Made by a program: the position numbers and the translations under genes. A DNA stretch of 64,000 nt from positions 1,550,001 through 1,614,000 of the forward strand of contig NZ_LUAX01000001.1 in assembly GCF_001695575.1 (NCBI RefSeq). Reading direction: 5' to 3'. Positions 1-7,505 of the stretch are shown here, piece by piece. Numbering within the stretch: the stretch's first letter is position 1; each line of letters starts with the position of its first letter. Origin of the DNA: Vibrio europaeus. Lineage in GTDB: Bacteria; Pseudomonadota; Gammaproteobacteria; Enterobacterales; Vibrionaceae. The notes under the pieces were generated by a model. It was not told the DNA's origin. It saw only the letters and a list, made by a program, of their open reading frames with translations, and made no database searches.

Positions 1-1086
1 TCCAATGCTACGCATGTTGCCACGACAAATTCGGTTAAATGGCATCGTAATCGCGCGAAAGTCATCAATAGGCAAGTCAGCATTGGTATTACGGGTATTG
101 ACCATAGAGAGAATACGCTGCTTGGTTGCTTCTACATCCACTTCTTCTTGATTGTAAGGCAGCCAATCAACCACTTTTTGCCCAGTTGCAGGTACAACGT
201 GACCTTCTGTAAATAGCGCTGCTTCAAAAAATGGCTGCATCACCGAACCACTATTAGCAATTTGCTGAGGAGAGCCGATGCCACGGCGACGCAAGGCCGC
301 GAACTCATTGCGCCAATTAAACTTATCGTAGCTATTGACACCTTTGTCTTTAAACACTAGGTGGTTTTCACAATTGATGACCCCAGGTTGACCACTACGC
401 ATATGGCTACGAGTCGCATTTTCATAAGGAATCACCGCAACTCGGCCAAGTTTGTCTAGCTCTTGCGTGCCTGGCTTACGGACTTGTTCAATAAACATTC
501 TTGTTAGCTGGTGAGCCACTGCTAACTTTGCTGACTGCAAACGGCGAATATTGTTTGGAGAATACTCAGTACAAGTATTCTCATTCATTGACATAGAGTG
601 ATCCACAACCAGAATCACATCCCCTAGATCTCCTCCGCCTGAGCCTGTGCTGGTTTTGGCTGCCGCAGCAAAGTTAGACACATCTTGAGTTTCATCAAAC
701 GAAGGCGCAGAGCTGTAGTGCATCCAACTATTGTGACGTGTCATCGCTGCCACTCGATAGCTAAACGCCTTCTGGTCGGGAGTTGGCTCAATCTCTATTT
801 TCGTTTGCGGTATCTCTGCAACATCACGCAGGTAAGAATGAATCGTCCTTTCAACAATTTGCTGAGATTCTTCAGCTCGGGCTTGTTTCTCAACACCTTG
901 TAACTTCAGTACCTTCTCTGCTTGGTCAGCCGCTAAAAGCAGTGATGACGTTTCTAACGCGTCACCCAATCGCGCTTTGTAGTTAAGATAGCGCGAACCT
1001 TCAATACCCAAAGCCGTGAAGCCAGCGAGGGCAACAAAGACCAAAACAAACCAAATTGAAGCGGCACCGCGTTGTTTGTTGTACAT
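1..1086 (-). CDS. tadG: TadG-like pilus assembly protein with VWA domain (3' end cut by window edge)
   Basis: The reverse strand reads open from an ATG at 1086 to the window edge (362 codons seen, no stop). The N-terminus is a short basic stretch followed by a hydrophobic segment (about residues 7-28), as in TadE/TadG-type pseudopilin-like proteins. Around residue 162 a von Willebrand A start is visible, VILVVDHSMSM, with the MIDAS signature DxSxS. TadG proteins are membrane-anchored, mostly periplasmic components of tight-adherence pilus loci. The ATG lies one base after the stop of the preceding tadF, so the two are translationally coupled. The C-terminal part lies outside the window. The family call is firm; the exact role of VWA-type TadG is less well known. 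Confidence 0.82.
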   Translation of the reverse strand, partial: MYNKQRGAASIWFVLVFVALAGFTALGIEGSRYLNYKARLGDALETSSLLLAADQAEKVLKLQGVEKQARAEESQQIVERTIHSYLRDVAEIPQTKIEIEPTPDQKAFSYRVAAMTRHNSWMHYSSAPSFDETQDVSNFAAAAKTSTGSGGGDLGDVILVVDHSMSMNENTCTEYSPNNIRRLQSAKLAVAHQLTRMFIEQVRKPGTQELDKLGRVAVIPYENATRSHMRSGQPGVINCENHLVFKDKGVNSYDKFNWRNEFAALRRRGIGSPQQIANSGSVMQPFFEAALFTEGHVVPATGQKVVDWLPYNQEEVDVEATKQRILSMVNTRNTNADLPIDDFRAITMPFNRICRGNMRSIG

Positions 1087-1087
1087 A

Positions 1088-1669
1088 TTAACGCCCCACA
1101 CTAAAACTACTTGAAACCATTACCGCGCCCTGCTTGCCTTTGCCAATCACTGAATTGAAAATTCCTTGAGAACGGTGGTAAATCGTCACTCGATACATAG
1201 GAGCAAATCGCTTCTTACTGGTAAATGGCGCAAGCTTCACCATCTCAGTCACGGGTTTTCTTTTGCCAAGAATCTCTTGATTGCCAAAATGGAAGTATGC
1301 TTGGCGCCTAAGTGCAGGTTTATTTTGCTGCGTACTCTTATTACGATTTACCAAAGTAATCCCTTCAACACTTAGCGCATAGCAGCTATCGTCGAAGTTC
1401 GGAATCTGGCTTTCCAATTCCGCGCGTACAATGTCGTGAATGATTTTGGCATCTGAATAGCTAACCGGTCTGTCTTGAACGACATCGATTTTATGATCGA
1501 ACAATAGCTCTCTTTCGCTAAGCAAGTTGACTGCTGCATAACTGAGGTTATCTAACTCACCCTGTAAACTTGTTTTACGCGATAGATCGGCGGCAAAGCC
1601 TAGGCAGACTGACAAGCCCATCAGAACCAAGACCATTTCAATTGCGATTGAGCCTCGATGTTTATACAT
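1088..1669 (-). CDS. tadF: TadF-like minor pseudopilin
   Basis: The protein has 193 residues from the ATG at 1669. The frame is open to 1714, but the start at 1669 puts the typical signature MYKHRGSIAIEMVLVLMGL right at the N-terminus and overlaps the tadE stop by 8 bases. The first ~25 residues form a basic head and hydrophobic stalk with a Glu, the TadE/TadF prepilin-like layout. The remainder is predicted periplasmic and contains a conserved-looking YRVTIYHRSQGIFN stretch near the end. In Tad systems TadE and TadF are pseudopilins processed by TadV and needed for Flp fibre assembly. It sits between tadE and tadG. The call rests on the N-terminal motif and gene order. Confidence 0.78.
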   Translation of the reverse strand: MYKHRGSIAIEMVLVLMGLSVCLGFAADLSRKTSLQGELDNLSYAAVNLLSERELLFDHKIDVVQDRPVSYSDAKIIHDIVRAELESQIPNFDDSCYALSVEGITLVNRNKSTQQNKPALRRQAYFHFGNQEILGKRKPVTEMVKLAPFTSKKRFAPMYRVTIYHRSQGIFNSVIGKGKQGAVMVSSSFSVGR

Positions 1670-2129
1670 GTTTGACACCTTCTTGCACTGAAATGACACT
1701 ACGCACCACCTCATGGGTAGGCATTAAGCTGACGCCAAGCAAAGGTCGGTAGGTATAGGTCACTTGATAACGGGCGATGGGCGCAACTTTAGGATCAACA
1801 CTCGAACTTATTTGTTGTTGAGCCAGAGCCTTTAGATTTGCATATCGTTTAATATCAACACTTACACTTCCCTTGTTAAGCAGAAAGCCCCAAAGTGAGA
1901 AATGGTTTTTGTCGATGATATGGCGAAAGTGCTGCTCGAACTCTTTTTCAGTTTTAAAGTAACGAACTTTAACGTCACGCGCCGATTCAGAAACAGCAAA
2001 GTTAACTACTGACGTCGAATAGTTTTGTAGACCAATATCCATTACCAAGATAGTAACCAGCCAAAGCGCTAGGAAACTCAAGGCAAATTCGATACTGACG
2101 ACTCCACGAACAGAACTCTTAGGTGTCAA
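1662..2129 (-). CDS. tadE: TadE-like minor pseudopilin (TTG start)
   Basis: The protein has 155 residues. The N-terminus MTPKSSVRGVVSIEFALSFL matches the TadE pattern: a short basic head, Glu inside the first hydrophobic helix, and one membrane stalk followed by an extracytoplasmic domain. The only in-frame start before the signature is a TTG at 2129; an ATG 13 bases upstream is out of frame and stops at once. It is the first of three leftward overlapping genes (tadE-tadF-tadG). Other tad genes (tadA, tadB, tadC, flp) are not on its upstream side here, so this is either a short satellite set or the start of a locus continuing left. Confidence 0.78.
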   Translation of the reverse strand: MTPKSSVRGVVSIEFALSFLALWLVTILVMDIGLQNYSTSVVNFAVSESARDVKVRYFKTEKEFEQHFRHIIDKNHFSLWGFLLNKGSVSVDIKRYANLKALAQQQISSSVDPKVAPIARYQVTYTYRPLLGVSLMPTHEVVRSVISVQEGVKHV

Positions 2130-2365
2130 AATTTGATTCTCATTCCAAAATTTTGACAGACACTACGATATCAAACTTAATTTTCGCAAGAAAAATATCA
2201 AATTAATTAACTCAAAAAGTCACCACAATCGACTTAGATCGATCAATTAGCATTCAATTAAGAGTTTAATACGCACAGATAGAGGTGAGATTTTTCGCTA
2301 CAAAAACTAATGAGCGAGGTCAGAGAAAGACATGCTTGTAAAGCGAAGGCATTGATTTGGTATGA
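2130..2365. other. AT-rich gap upstream of tadE, no gene seen
   Basis: This is an AT-rich stretch with no ORF that looks coding on either strand. It must contain the leftward promoter for the tad genes, but I cannot place it with confidence. It ends at the left copy of the 36-bp direct repeat that bounds the island. Confidence 0.5.
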
Positions 2366-2401
2366 TTCAGATAGCAAAACGCCGCTAATAAAAGCGGCGT
2401 T
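2366..2401. repeat. Left 36-bp direct repeat (attL-like copy of ffs terminator)
   Basis: The 36 bases here are identical to 5069-5104. The repeat starts TTCAGATAGCAAAACGCC and includes the stem-loop AAAACGCCGC/GCGGCGTT. The right copy is the terminator region of the 4.5S RNA gene, so this copy is most simply read as a duplicate made when the intervening DNA inserted. After base 2401 the two copies diverge (C here, T at the right copy), and before base 2366 they also diverge. Confidence 0.85.
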
Positions 2402-2549
2402 CTTGGCGTTGGCAGAGATTTTTCCGACAACATATCCATTGCTCGGCTGCTTACCACCCACAGCCCGTCTTTCTCATAAAGGTATAGTTTTCTAGTGCCT
2501 TGTAGCTATTTAGGTATCGATCAATGTCAAAATCTATGGCTGACTAATC

Positions 2550-3593
2550 TTACGCATCTGCTAAATAAGATTCAGCCAAGATGCGTAACTTTTGTTGATG
2601 GATTTCTGAAACGAAAATAGAGAATGATTCCCCCGCAAGGGTCATGGAGATGCTCTTAGTAAAGCTATCCCCCAAACACTCCAACAATTGATTCGGAGAT
2701 GCATTTGCGTGAAGGTACATCGCTCTGTGATTTGGGCACAGAACTAAGTCACTAAAGGGGGATGACTCGGCTGATTCTAGAACAGGTGTTTCTTCCCAGA
2801 AATATTCACCGCTTTCGAGCTTAAATGGCAAAGCAGATTGACAGACTTGGCAACACAGCTCGTTAGCCTTATTGGTATATTGCTCAACCAAAAAATCTCT
2901 TGATGACTGGTACTGCTTCTCTTGAACAGCAGGCGTCTTATTAGAGGCTTTCTTGTCTTTAGAACTCGGCCAAACCCAAACATATTTATGTTTTAGATAA
3001 TACTCTTCTTTTAACCATGCTAGGTCATGCTCCCAATCACTGATCGCTTTATCCATATTGGCTTGCGTCTTGCGCTTAGCTCCTCGAGCAAAAGAAGCTA
3101 ACGCTTCCGCCATCTTCTTCAGGCGAGTAGAAGATTGTGGTTCACCCCATTCCTTCATATGCGCATGGCTGAAGACGAATGGCAGAGATTCACTGTAAAC
3201 ATCTTTTAGAATAAAAAGGCGAGCTGATTGAGGTAAGCCCTGAACTCCAACGGTATACCCCACAGCTTTTAGAACACCTATCTGAGGCCACTCGACTTCG
3301 GGTAGTGAGCCATCGGCTTCAGATGCAATTGTAGATGGCCAATGGAACATAGGCTTTGTATCGGAGGTAGGGCTATATTGACTATCTAGAAGAACATTTT
3401 TGAGTAACGTTTTCTCACTTGAATCACTAGACCACTCATAGTCTGTTATTGGATCAAAGTCATCATTAGTTATCCTAGATTCCTGCTCAAGTAATCTTCG
3501 TCCTTTCGCTCCATCTTCAGAACTGATTCCTGCACCCCATTCATAATCAGATACCTCACACAACTCAGTATCTAATGAGATTTTTTCTCGCAT
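2550..3593 (-). CDS. Unknown island protein with C-terminal Cys/His zinc-binding-like cluster
   Basis: The protein has 347 residues from ATG 3593; a GTG at 3602 is also possible. I do not recognise a named family. Three parts are visible. The acidic N-terminus (to about residue 75) repeats a DYEW motif twice (SDYEWGAGIS and TDYEWSSDS). A middle block (about 105-205) contains GYTVGVQGL, EWGEP and RLKKMAEALASFARGAKRK, then SDWEHDLAWLKEEYY, and looks helical and basic. The C-terminal block has CCQVCQ followed about 45 residues later by LCPNHRAMY, a C-x2-C / C-x2-H arrangement suited to bind zinc and reminiscent of degenerate HNH or treble-clef folds. There is no signal peptide or membrane segment. 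It is downstream of the zinc-ribbon gene (116-bp gap) in the same orientation. A DNA-related or defence role is inference only. Confidence 0.7.
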   Translation of the reverse strand: MREKISLDTELCEVSDYEWGAGISSEDGAKGRRLLEQESRITNDDFDPITDYEWSSDSSEKTLLKNVLLDSQYSPTSDTKPMFHWPSTIASEADGSLPEVEWPQIGVLKAVGYTVGVQGLPQSARLFILKDVYSESLPFVFSHAHMKEWGEPQSSTRLKKMAEALASFARGAKRKTQANMDKAISDWEHDLAWLKEEYYLKHKYVWVWPSSKDKKASNKTPAVQEKQYQSSRDFLVEQYTNKANELCCQVCQSALPFKLESGEYFWEETPVLESAESSPFSDLVLCPNHRAMYLHANASPNQLLECLGDSFTKSISMTLAGESFSIFVSEIHQQKLRILAESYLADA

Positions 3594-3718
3594 TATGTCC
3601 ACTAATAAATACCCACACCAAAGCCAAATTGGAAGTAATCAATAAAAGAACCCTTCATTTCTACTGCCATTTGATAAAAACCAAAACACTTCAACATAGA
3701 AACCTGATGTTCTATAAC

Positions 3719-4264
3719 CTACTTACCATTCCAAAATTTCGTATTGATATGTCCCAGATCACCTTCAACATATGATCGACTATAATCTTTCAGCTGCACA
3801 TCTCTTTCAGTCGGTTCGGACTCAACTTTCTGATTCCTGAACCAACCATTGGCTTTACTATTTAAAGCTTCAGCTCGTACACCCGAACCTCCACAATTAG
3901 AACAAGTTTGCTTTCTGGTGCCCCCACAAAACAAGTAGAAACCTTTTCCTTCACAGCTCAAGCACTGCTCATTATGATTTCGCTTTTGGGGTTCAGTCAC
4001 TTTTTGATTATTAACATCCGAACTAGTTTTTAGTTCACTGAACCACTCGCTAGTGCTCCACTGTGCTGTATTTTGGCTAGTTCTAACAATTACCTGAGAA
4101 CCCAGCATTGCTTCCGCTTTCTTTTTAACCAACAAGCCTTGTTGTTTGTATTTACGCAGGCTCATTTTTAAAGTAGTGCCACAGCTACTAGTGATATAGA
4201 GAGTGGAGTCTGTAGCATTAACACTTTTTAAAATACCAAATTCGCGCCAAATATAAATATTCAT
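3719..4264 (-). CDS. Small protein with DnaJ-type zinc ribbon
   Basis: The protein has 181 residues, ATG at 4264. The N-terminal ~75 residues form a predicted beta-rich region of unknown type. At about residues 100-130 it carries CLSCEGKG and, ~20 residues on, CSNCGGSG. These are two CxxCxGxG motifs as in the cysteine-rich domain of DnaJ, with an extra FCGGTRKQTC stretch between. There is no J domain (no HPD) and no C-terminal substrate-binding domain, so it is not a DnaJ. Such isolated ribbons occur in small cytosolic proteins of unknown role. It precedes the Cys/His protein on the same strand, so the two may be co-transcribed. Function not assigned. Confidence 0.68.
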   Translation of the reverse strand: MNIYIWREFGILKSVNATDSTLYITSSCGTTLKMSLRKYKQQGLLVKKKAEAMLGSQVIVRTSQNTAQWSTSEWFSELKTSSDVNNQKVTEPQKRNHNEQCLSCEGKGFYLFCGGTRKQTCSNCGGSGVRAEALNSKANGWFRNQKVESEPTERDVQLKDYSRSYVEGDLGHINTKFWNGK

Positions 4265-4468
4265 ATCAACTCAAAGAAATTCAGGAATGGAGGCTAGACC
4301 TAAAAAGGTACTCAATCGAAATGATTAAATTATACCTCCAAGGCACACCACTATGGGGAATCGAAAGACGACAGAATAGGAATAATGATTATTCCTAACA
4401 AAAGATTTACTTTGGAAGTTCAAAAAAGGCCTCTTTAGAGGCCCCATATATTAGTTCATCCTACGCAG

Positions 4469-4998
4469 TTATTGACCACACAAAACACTCACCATCACTT
4501 TTTCATTATTGTGAATATTTTCACGCCCTACACCACTAGGCCCCCACTCGTCATAACTCATCATAATCGCCTGTTTTAAGCTTTCCGCACGATTATTCTC
4601 CTGATAGAACTTCTTCTTATCCTGAGGTGAGTAGTTGCTCAGCCTTGAGTTGCTGCTTGGCGAAATAAGGCAAAGGTTTCCAAATCGATCCGCATCTTCC
4701 ATTTTCTTAGCACCTGATGGGTCTGTTTGCGGGAAGTTGTGCTCTACCGATGTTCGAAATGAAAACTGGAAATCGTCAAAGTGCTTTCCAAGTTCATTTT
4801 TACCAATACCATCACAAACGATTCATTGTTTGAGAAGCGCTTCGACAATAAGTAGTCTAAACGGTTGAAAACAAAGTTTTGCACACCAGTTCCCTGATGT
4901 AACACACCAACATTATTCTCTGTAAACTCAAGCTGATAACCTTCACAGATCTCCTCAAAATACTTGTCACTCAGCTTTTCAAGTGCGGCTATTCCGGC
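4469..4998 (-). pseudogene. Remnant of DUF262/DUF1524 (GmrSD-like) nuclease, frameshifted
   Basis: Reading leftward from about 4998, one frame gives VGVLHQGTGVQNFVFNRLDYLLSKRF. A second frame takes over near 4790-4820 and gives [15 protein letters not shown], then [16 protein letters not shown] and KKKFY, ending at 4469. The SVEH-P-Q, D-x-GNL-L-S, and N-S-L-S-N-K signatures are those of the C-terminal HNH-type DUF1524 part of DUF262/GmrSD restriction proteins. The N-terminal DUF262 part is absent: a stop sits just upstream at 4999-5001. The gene is therefore truncated at its 5' side and broken by at least one frameshift. A 77-residue intact ORF (4469-4702) is only its tail. In the family these proteins cut modified or phage DNA; this copy is presumably dead. 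Confidence 0.72.
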
Positions 4999-5068
4999 TT
5001 AAAAATTCAGTTGAAGCTGTGCTTGAGAAAAACGGTTCAGAAACTAAAGGAAAGGGAATTTGCCAGAT

Positions 5069-5104
5069 TTCAGATAGCAAAACGCCGCTAATAAAAGCGG
5101 CGTT
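5069..5104. repeat. Right 36-bp direct repeat (attR-like; native ffs terminator)
   Basis: Identical to 2366-2401. It lies immediately 3' of the 4.5S RNA gene and contains its intrinsic terminator, so this is probably the copy still serving ffs. Confidence 0.85.
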
Positions 5105-5106
5105 TT
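5079..5106 (-). terminator. Intrinsic terminator of ffs
   Basis: A 10-bp perfect stem AAAACGCCGC / GCGGCGTTTT with an 8-base AT-rich loop, directly downstream of the leftward 4.5S RNA gene. On the minus strand the stem ends in a short T run. The left repeat copy at 2376-2401 keeps the stem but has TTC instead of TTTT at its right end. Confidence 0.85.
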
Positions 5107-5110
5107 AGAT

Positions 5111-5218
5111 GGGTGGAAGCCCCAGCCACATCCCGGCACACAAGTCACTCGCTGCGGCTGCTTCCTTCCGGACCTGACCGAGTTCACGAGCTATTGTTGC
5201 GGGAGGACCAGGGCCTCC
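5111..5218 (-). ncRNA. ffs: 4.5S RNA (SRP RNA, small bacterial type)
   Basis: The reverse strand contains the conserved SRP RNA apical loop and Ffh-binding core, GGTCAGGTCCGGAAGGAAGC, followed by AGCC and later TGTGCCGGGATG. The 5' GGAGGCC pairs with the 3' GGCTTCC to close the long hairpin. The length of about 108 nt fits the gamma-proteobacterial small SRP RNA, which with Ffh targets membrane proteins to FtsY. Ends are placed from the closing helix and could be off by a few bases. It is followed at once by the terminator and the island boundary. Confidence 0.95.
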
Positions 5219-5257
5219 ATAGATTCTGTTTCCTTAGCATCGCTAAGGAGTGAGGGG

Positions 5258-5286
5258 ATTATCAAACATCCGATGGGGTATTTCAA
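5258..5286 (-). promoter_or_regulatory. Sigma70-type promoter of ffs
   Basis: On the minus strand TTGAAA (5281-5286) and GATAAT (5258-5263) are separated by exactly 17 bases, about 40 bp upstream of the mature 4.5S RNA 5' end. Between promoter and gene is a perfect 7-bp hairpin, CCTTAGCGATGCTAAGG (5232-5248), which would lie in the precursor leader removed by processing. Confidence 0.7.
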
Positions 5287-5340
5287 GTCTAACACCGAAT
5301 AAAACGCCTGTTTTCGTTTCAACTGCTTAGTCAGTAACCA

Positions 5341-7350
5341 TTAATTGAGATAATGGACGTTTTTACCCTCACTGATGTCTTCGTTAGCGCACTGTTTTGA
5401 CTGCTGTTTATGCTGATACATGGCTTCGTCGGCCTCGTTAAGCACTTCTTGCAGGCTCATAAAGGTACGTCGCGGTAGTGAAATACCGATAGCAATAGAG
5501 ATATCAAAAGAGAGTTTGTACGCTTGTGAGGAAAAAGGAACCACCTTGAGCTTTTCTAGCATGGTACACACACTTTGTTTCTCAACCTTGCCGACCAAAA
5601 TAAACTCATCGCCACCGATTCGATAGCAGCGCCCTTTCCATACTCGCTCAATATGTTCGGCGACACTTTTCAGCACCAAATCCCCTACCTCATGACCATA
5701 GGTATCGTTAATATGCTTAAAATGGTTCACATCAAGATAGATGACCGTCATATCAGCACTGACACCTGTTCTAAATCTTTGATGCATGGCACGGCGGTTC
5801 TTTAAGCGTGTTAAAGGATCAGTATTTGATTGACTGTGCAGGTACATAGAGACGATCAACATAAAGCCAATCACCATTACGAACAGAATATGGCTTTTTC
5901 GTGAGAATGCCTGTTCAGCTTGCAGTGTCGCGCGCCAATTGGGTTGATAATCATACCGTTCGACAGTAGATGCGATATCAAGCATTTTTATCGCTCGGCT
6001 AAATAAAGGGGCAAGCTCGGCACCGACTTCGTTCTTAACAAAACCAATCGCGACATCTGAGCGGTAAAAACTGCCAATCAGTTGATCCTCTTCGAGCGGG
6101 AGTAAATCTTTCGATTCGCGTAACTTTTTATTGAAGCTTGCTCGGCTGGTTGCCATGAAGTCGATGTCACCGTTTAGCAGCGCGGTATAAAGTTGCTGGG
6201 AGGTCGAGAATGACTTGAGCTCTTTATTAGGTAAGAGCTGAGAAAGCAGATCAGCAAAAAAGTCATCTTTTAAAACACCGATTTGCTCAACGATCAGTTC
6301 CGACACATTGCTGTAAACATTAGCCTTATACCCTTCGCGTTTAATCATTACCACTTCAGGGAAGTAGTACGGGTCGCTAAACTCAGCAATCTGTTTTCTT
6401 GGCTCCGAAACAATCAGTGGGGCAATGATATCAATCCGCTTGGCAACAAAATCTTGGTACATGCTCCCCCACGTTTCATCGGCATTACTCACCACTTGGC
6501 AGTTAAGCATCAATATTTGACAAGACTGCATTACTACATCGGCGCTTATCCCTGTCACCTGACCATCTTTATGGTAAACCGTGTATTGGCCAACATGCTC
6601 AAGCTTAACTTTGTATGTTCGATTGATGTTCAAATTGCTATCAATAACTGACTGGCGCAAGGCTTGTTGACGCAGTTCAAACTGATATTGCTTCACTGAC
6701 TCTCTTAAGCGCTTCTGAATTTCCGCGGTGTGGATGTAAGCTTCGATAGTCGCAAGTAAGTCCCTATGCACATCTTTGGGCGCAATGATTGAAACAGGCT
6801 TAATAGACAATTGGTTGTTAAGCAGTTGAGCATCATAACCCGCCAGCAACATCGGTTTTAACTGATTGATCGCATCCACGATGCCATCAACCTTATTCTG
6901 TTCAAGGAGTGCTTTAGCATGATCATGCCCAGTGTATTCAATCTGGGTGATATCTGGATAGTTGACTGAAATGAGCTCACCGTAGATCGTACCTTGCGGA
7001 ATACCAATGACCTTTGCAGAAGCCAAAGTAGCGTTTTGTAAGCTATATAGGTAGGTGAACTCAATATTGGTGGGGCTTGAGAAATCAAAAGACTCAGCAC
7101 GCTCTGGGGTAAAAGTCACGTTAGCAGCAAAGTCTGCATTCCCTAACTTAACGGCTTCAAGAATGTCATTGAAGCTCGGGTAATAGACGTATTCAATCTC
7201 AATCCCAAAGCGTTCAGAAACCGCATCAAAAAGGGTGCGCGTAACAAAATCATCGGCCTCAATCCCTACTTTATAGGCAACACTACTCATCGCCACGGGC
7301 GCGCTGAAAATAGTCATTATGAGAAGAGTCGTTCGCCAGATAAGGCCCAT
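5341..7350 (-). CDS. Membrane diguanylate cyclase with two periplasmic SBP domains
   Basis: The protein has 669 residues from the ATG at 7350. A TTG 42 bases upstream would add residues before the signal peptide. The N-terminal signal/anchor (RTTLLIMTIFSAPVAM) is followed by two tandem bacterial extracellular solute-binding (SBP_bac_3) domains (about 25-225 and 245-460). The first opens YKVGIEADDFVTRTLFDAVSE; the second contains GISADVVMQSC and FSDPYYFPEVV. A membrane helix (SHILFVMVIGFMLIVSMYL) and a C-terminal GGDEF domain follow, with DPLTRLKNRRAMHQRF and an intact GGDEF active site near residue 580. No RxxD inhibitory site is seen five residues before GGDEF, so product feedback may be absent. 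It probably makes cyclic-di-GMP in response to a periplasmic small molecule; the ligand is unknown. Confidence 0.88.
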   Translation of the reverse strand: MGLIWRTTLLIMTIFSAPVAMSSVAYKVGIEADDFVTRTLFDAVSERFGIEIEYVYYPSFNDILEAVKLGNADFAANVTFTPERAESFDFSSPTNIEFTYLYSLQNATLASAKVIGIPQGTIYGELISVNYPDITQIEYTGHDHAKALLEQNKVDGIVDAINQLKPMLLAGYDAQLLNNQLSIKPVSIIAPKDVHRDLLATIEAYIHTAEIQKRLRESVKQYQFELRQQALRQSVIDSNLNINRTYKVKLEHVGQYTVYHKDGQVTGISADVVMQSCQILMLNCQVVSNADETWGSMYQDFVAKRIDIIAPLIVSEPRKQIAEFSDPYYFPEVVMIKREGYKANVYSNVSELIVEQIGVLKDDFFADLLSQLLPNKELKSFSTSQQLYTALLNGDIDFMATSRASFNKKLRESKDLLPLEEDQLIGSFYRSDVAIGFVKNEVGAELAPLFSRAIKMLDIASTVERYDYQPNWRATLQAEQAFSRKSHILFVMVIGFMLIVSMYLHSQSNTDPLTRLKNRRAMHQRFRTGVSADMTVIYLDVNHFKHINDTYGHEVGDLVLKSVAEHIERVWKGRCYRIGGDEFILVGKVEKQSVCTMLEKLKVVPFSSQAYKLSFDISIAIGISLPRRTFMSLQEVLNEADEAMYQHKQQSKQCANEDISEGKNVHYLN

Positions 7351-7505
7351 TTCGCCCAAAATCCCTTTTGAATAGTTATGATAGGTCAGCAAACTGCCCT
7401 ATTGGTGTAAGCCGTTCCTTGACTGACTAAAGCAGATTTTCGGCAATTCTGACACAACAAGTTACATATGCCAAGCATGCATGTTCAATCAAAAAAATGG
7501 ATTTA

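Larger units (their letters stand above)
2366..5104. mobile_element. Putative 2.7-kb accessory island at the ffs terminator
   Basis: A segment of about 2.7 kb is enclosed by 36-bp perfect direct repeats derived from the ffs terminator. Inside are two leftward genes of unknown function and one leftward nuclease remnant, all unlike the housekeeping surroundings. No integrase, transposase or inverted-repeat end was found, so the mechanism is not visible. The element may be a decayed or non-autonomous remnant. The region beside ffs is a known integration hotspot in Vibrio and relatives, used for example by some Tn7-like elements. The long direct repeat is more like tyrosine-recombinase att sites than a 5-bp Tn7 target duplication. 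Confidence 0.65.

Noticed and set aside
2258..2461. 67-codon minus-strand frame across the left direct repeat
   Set aside because: It reads through the terminator stem-loop and has no ribosome site or recognisable domain; explained by the repeat.
4635..4868. 77-codon plus-strand frame
   Set aside because: Antisense to the DUF262/DUF1524 remnant, whose minus-strand frames carry the real family motifs.
5000..5068. Tn7-like transposon end beside ffs
   Set aside because: The ffs flank is a known Tn7-like target, but no terminal TGT/ACA inverted ends, 22-bp TnsB-type repeats or 5-bp duplication could be seen; the 36-bp repeat fits another mechanism better.
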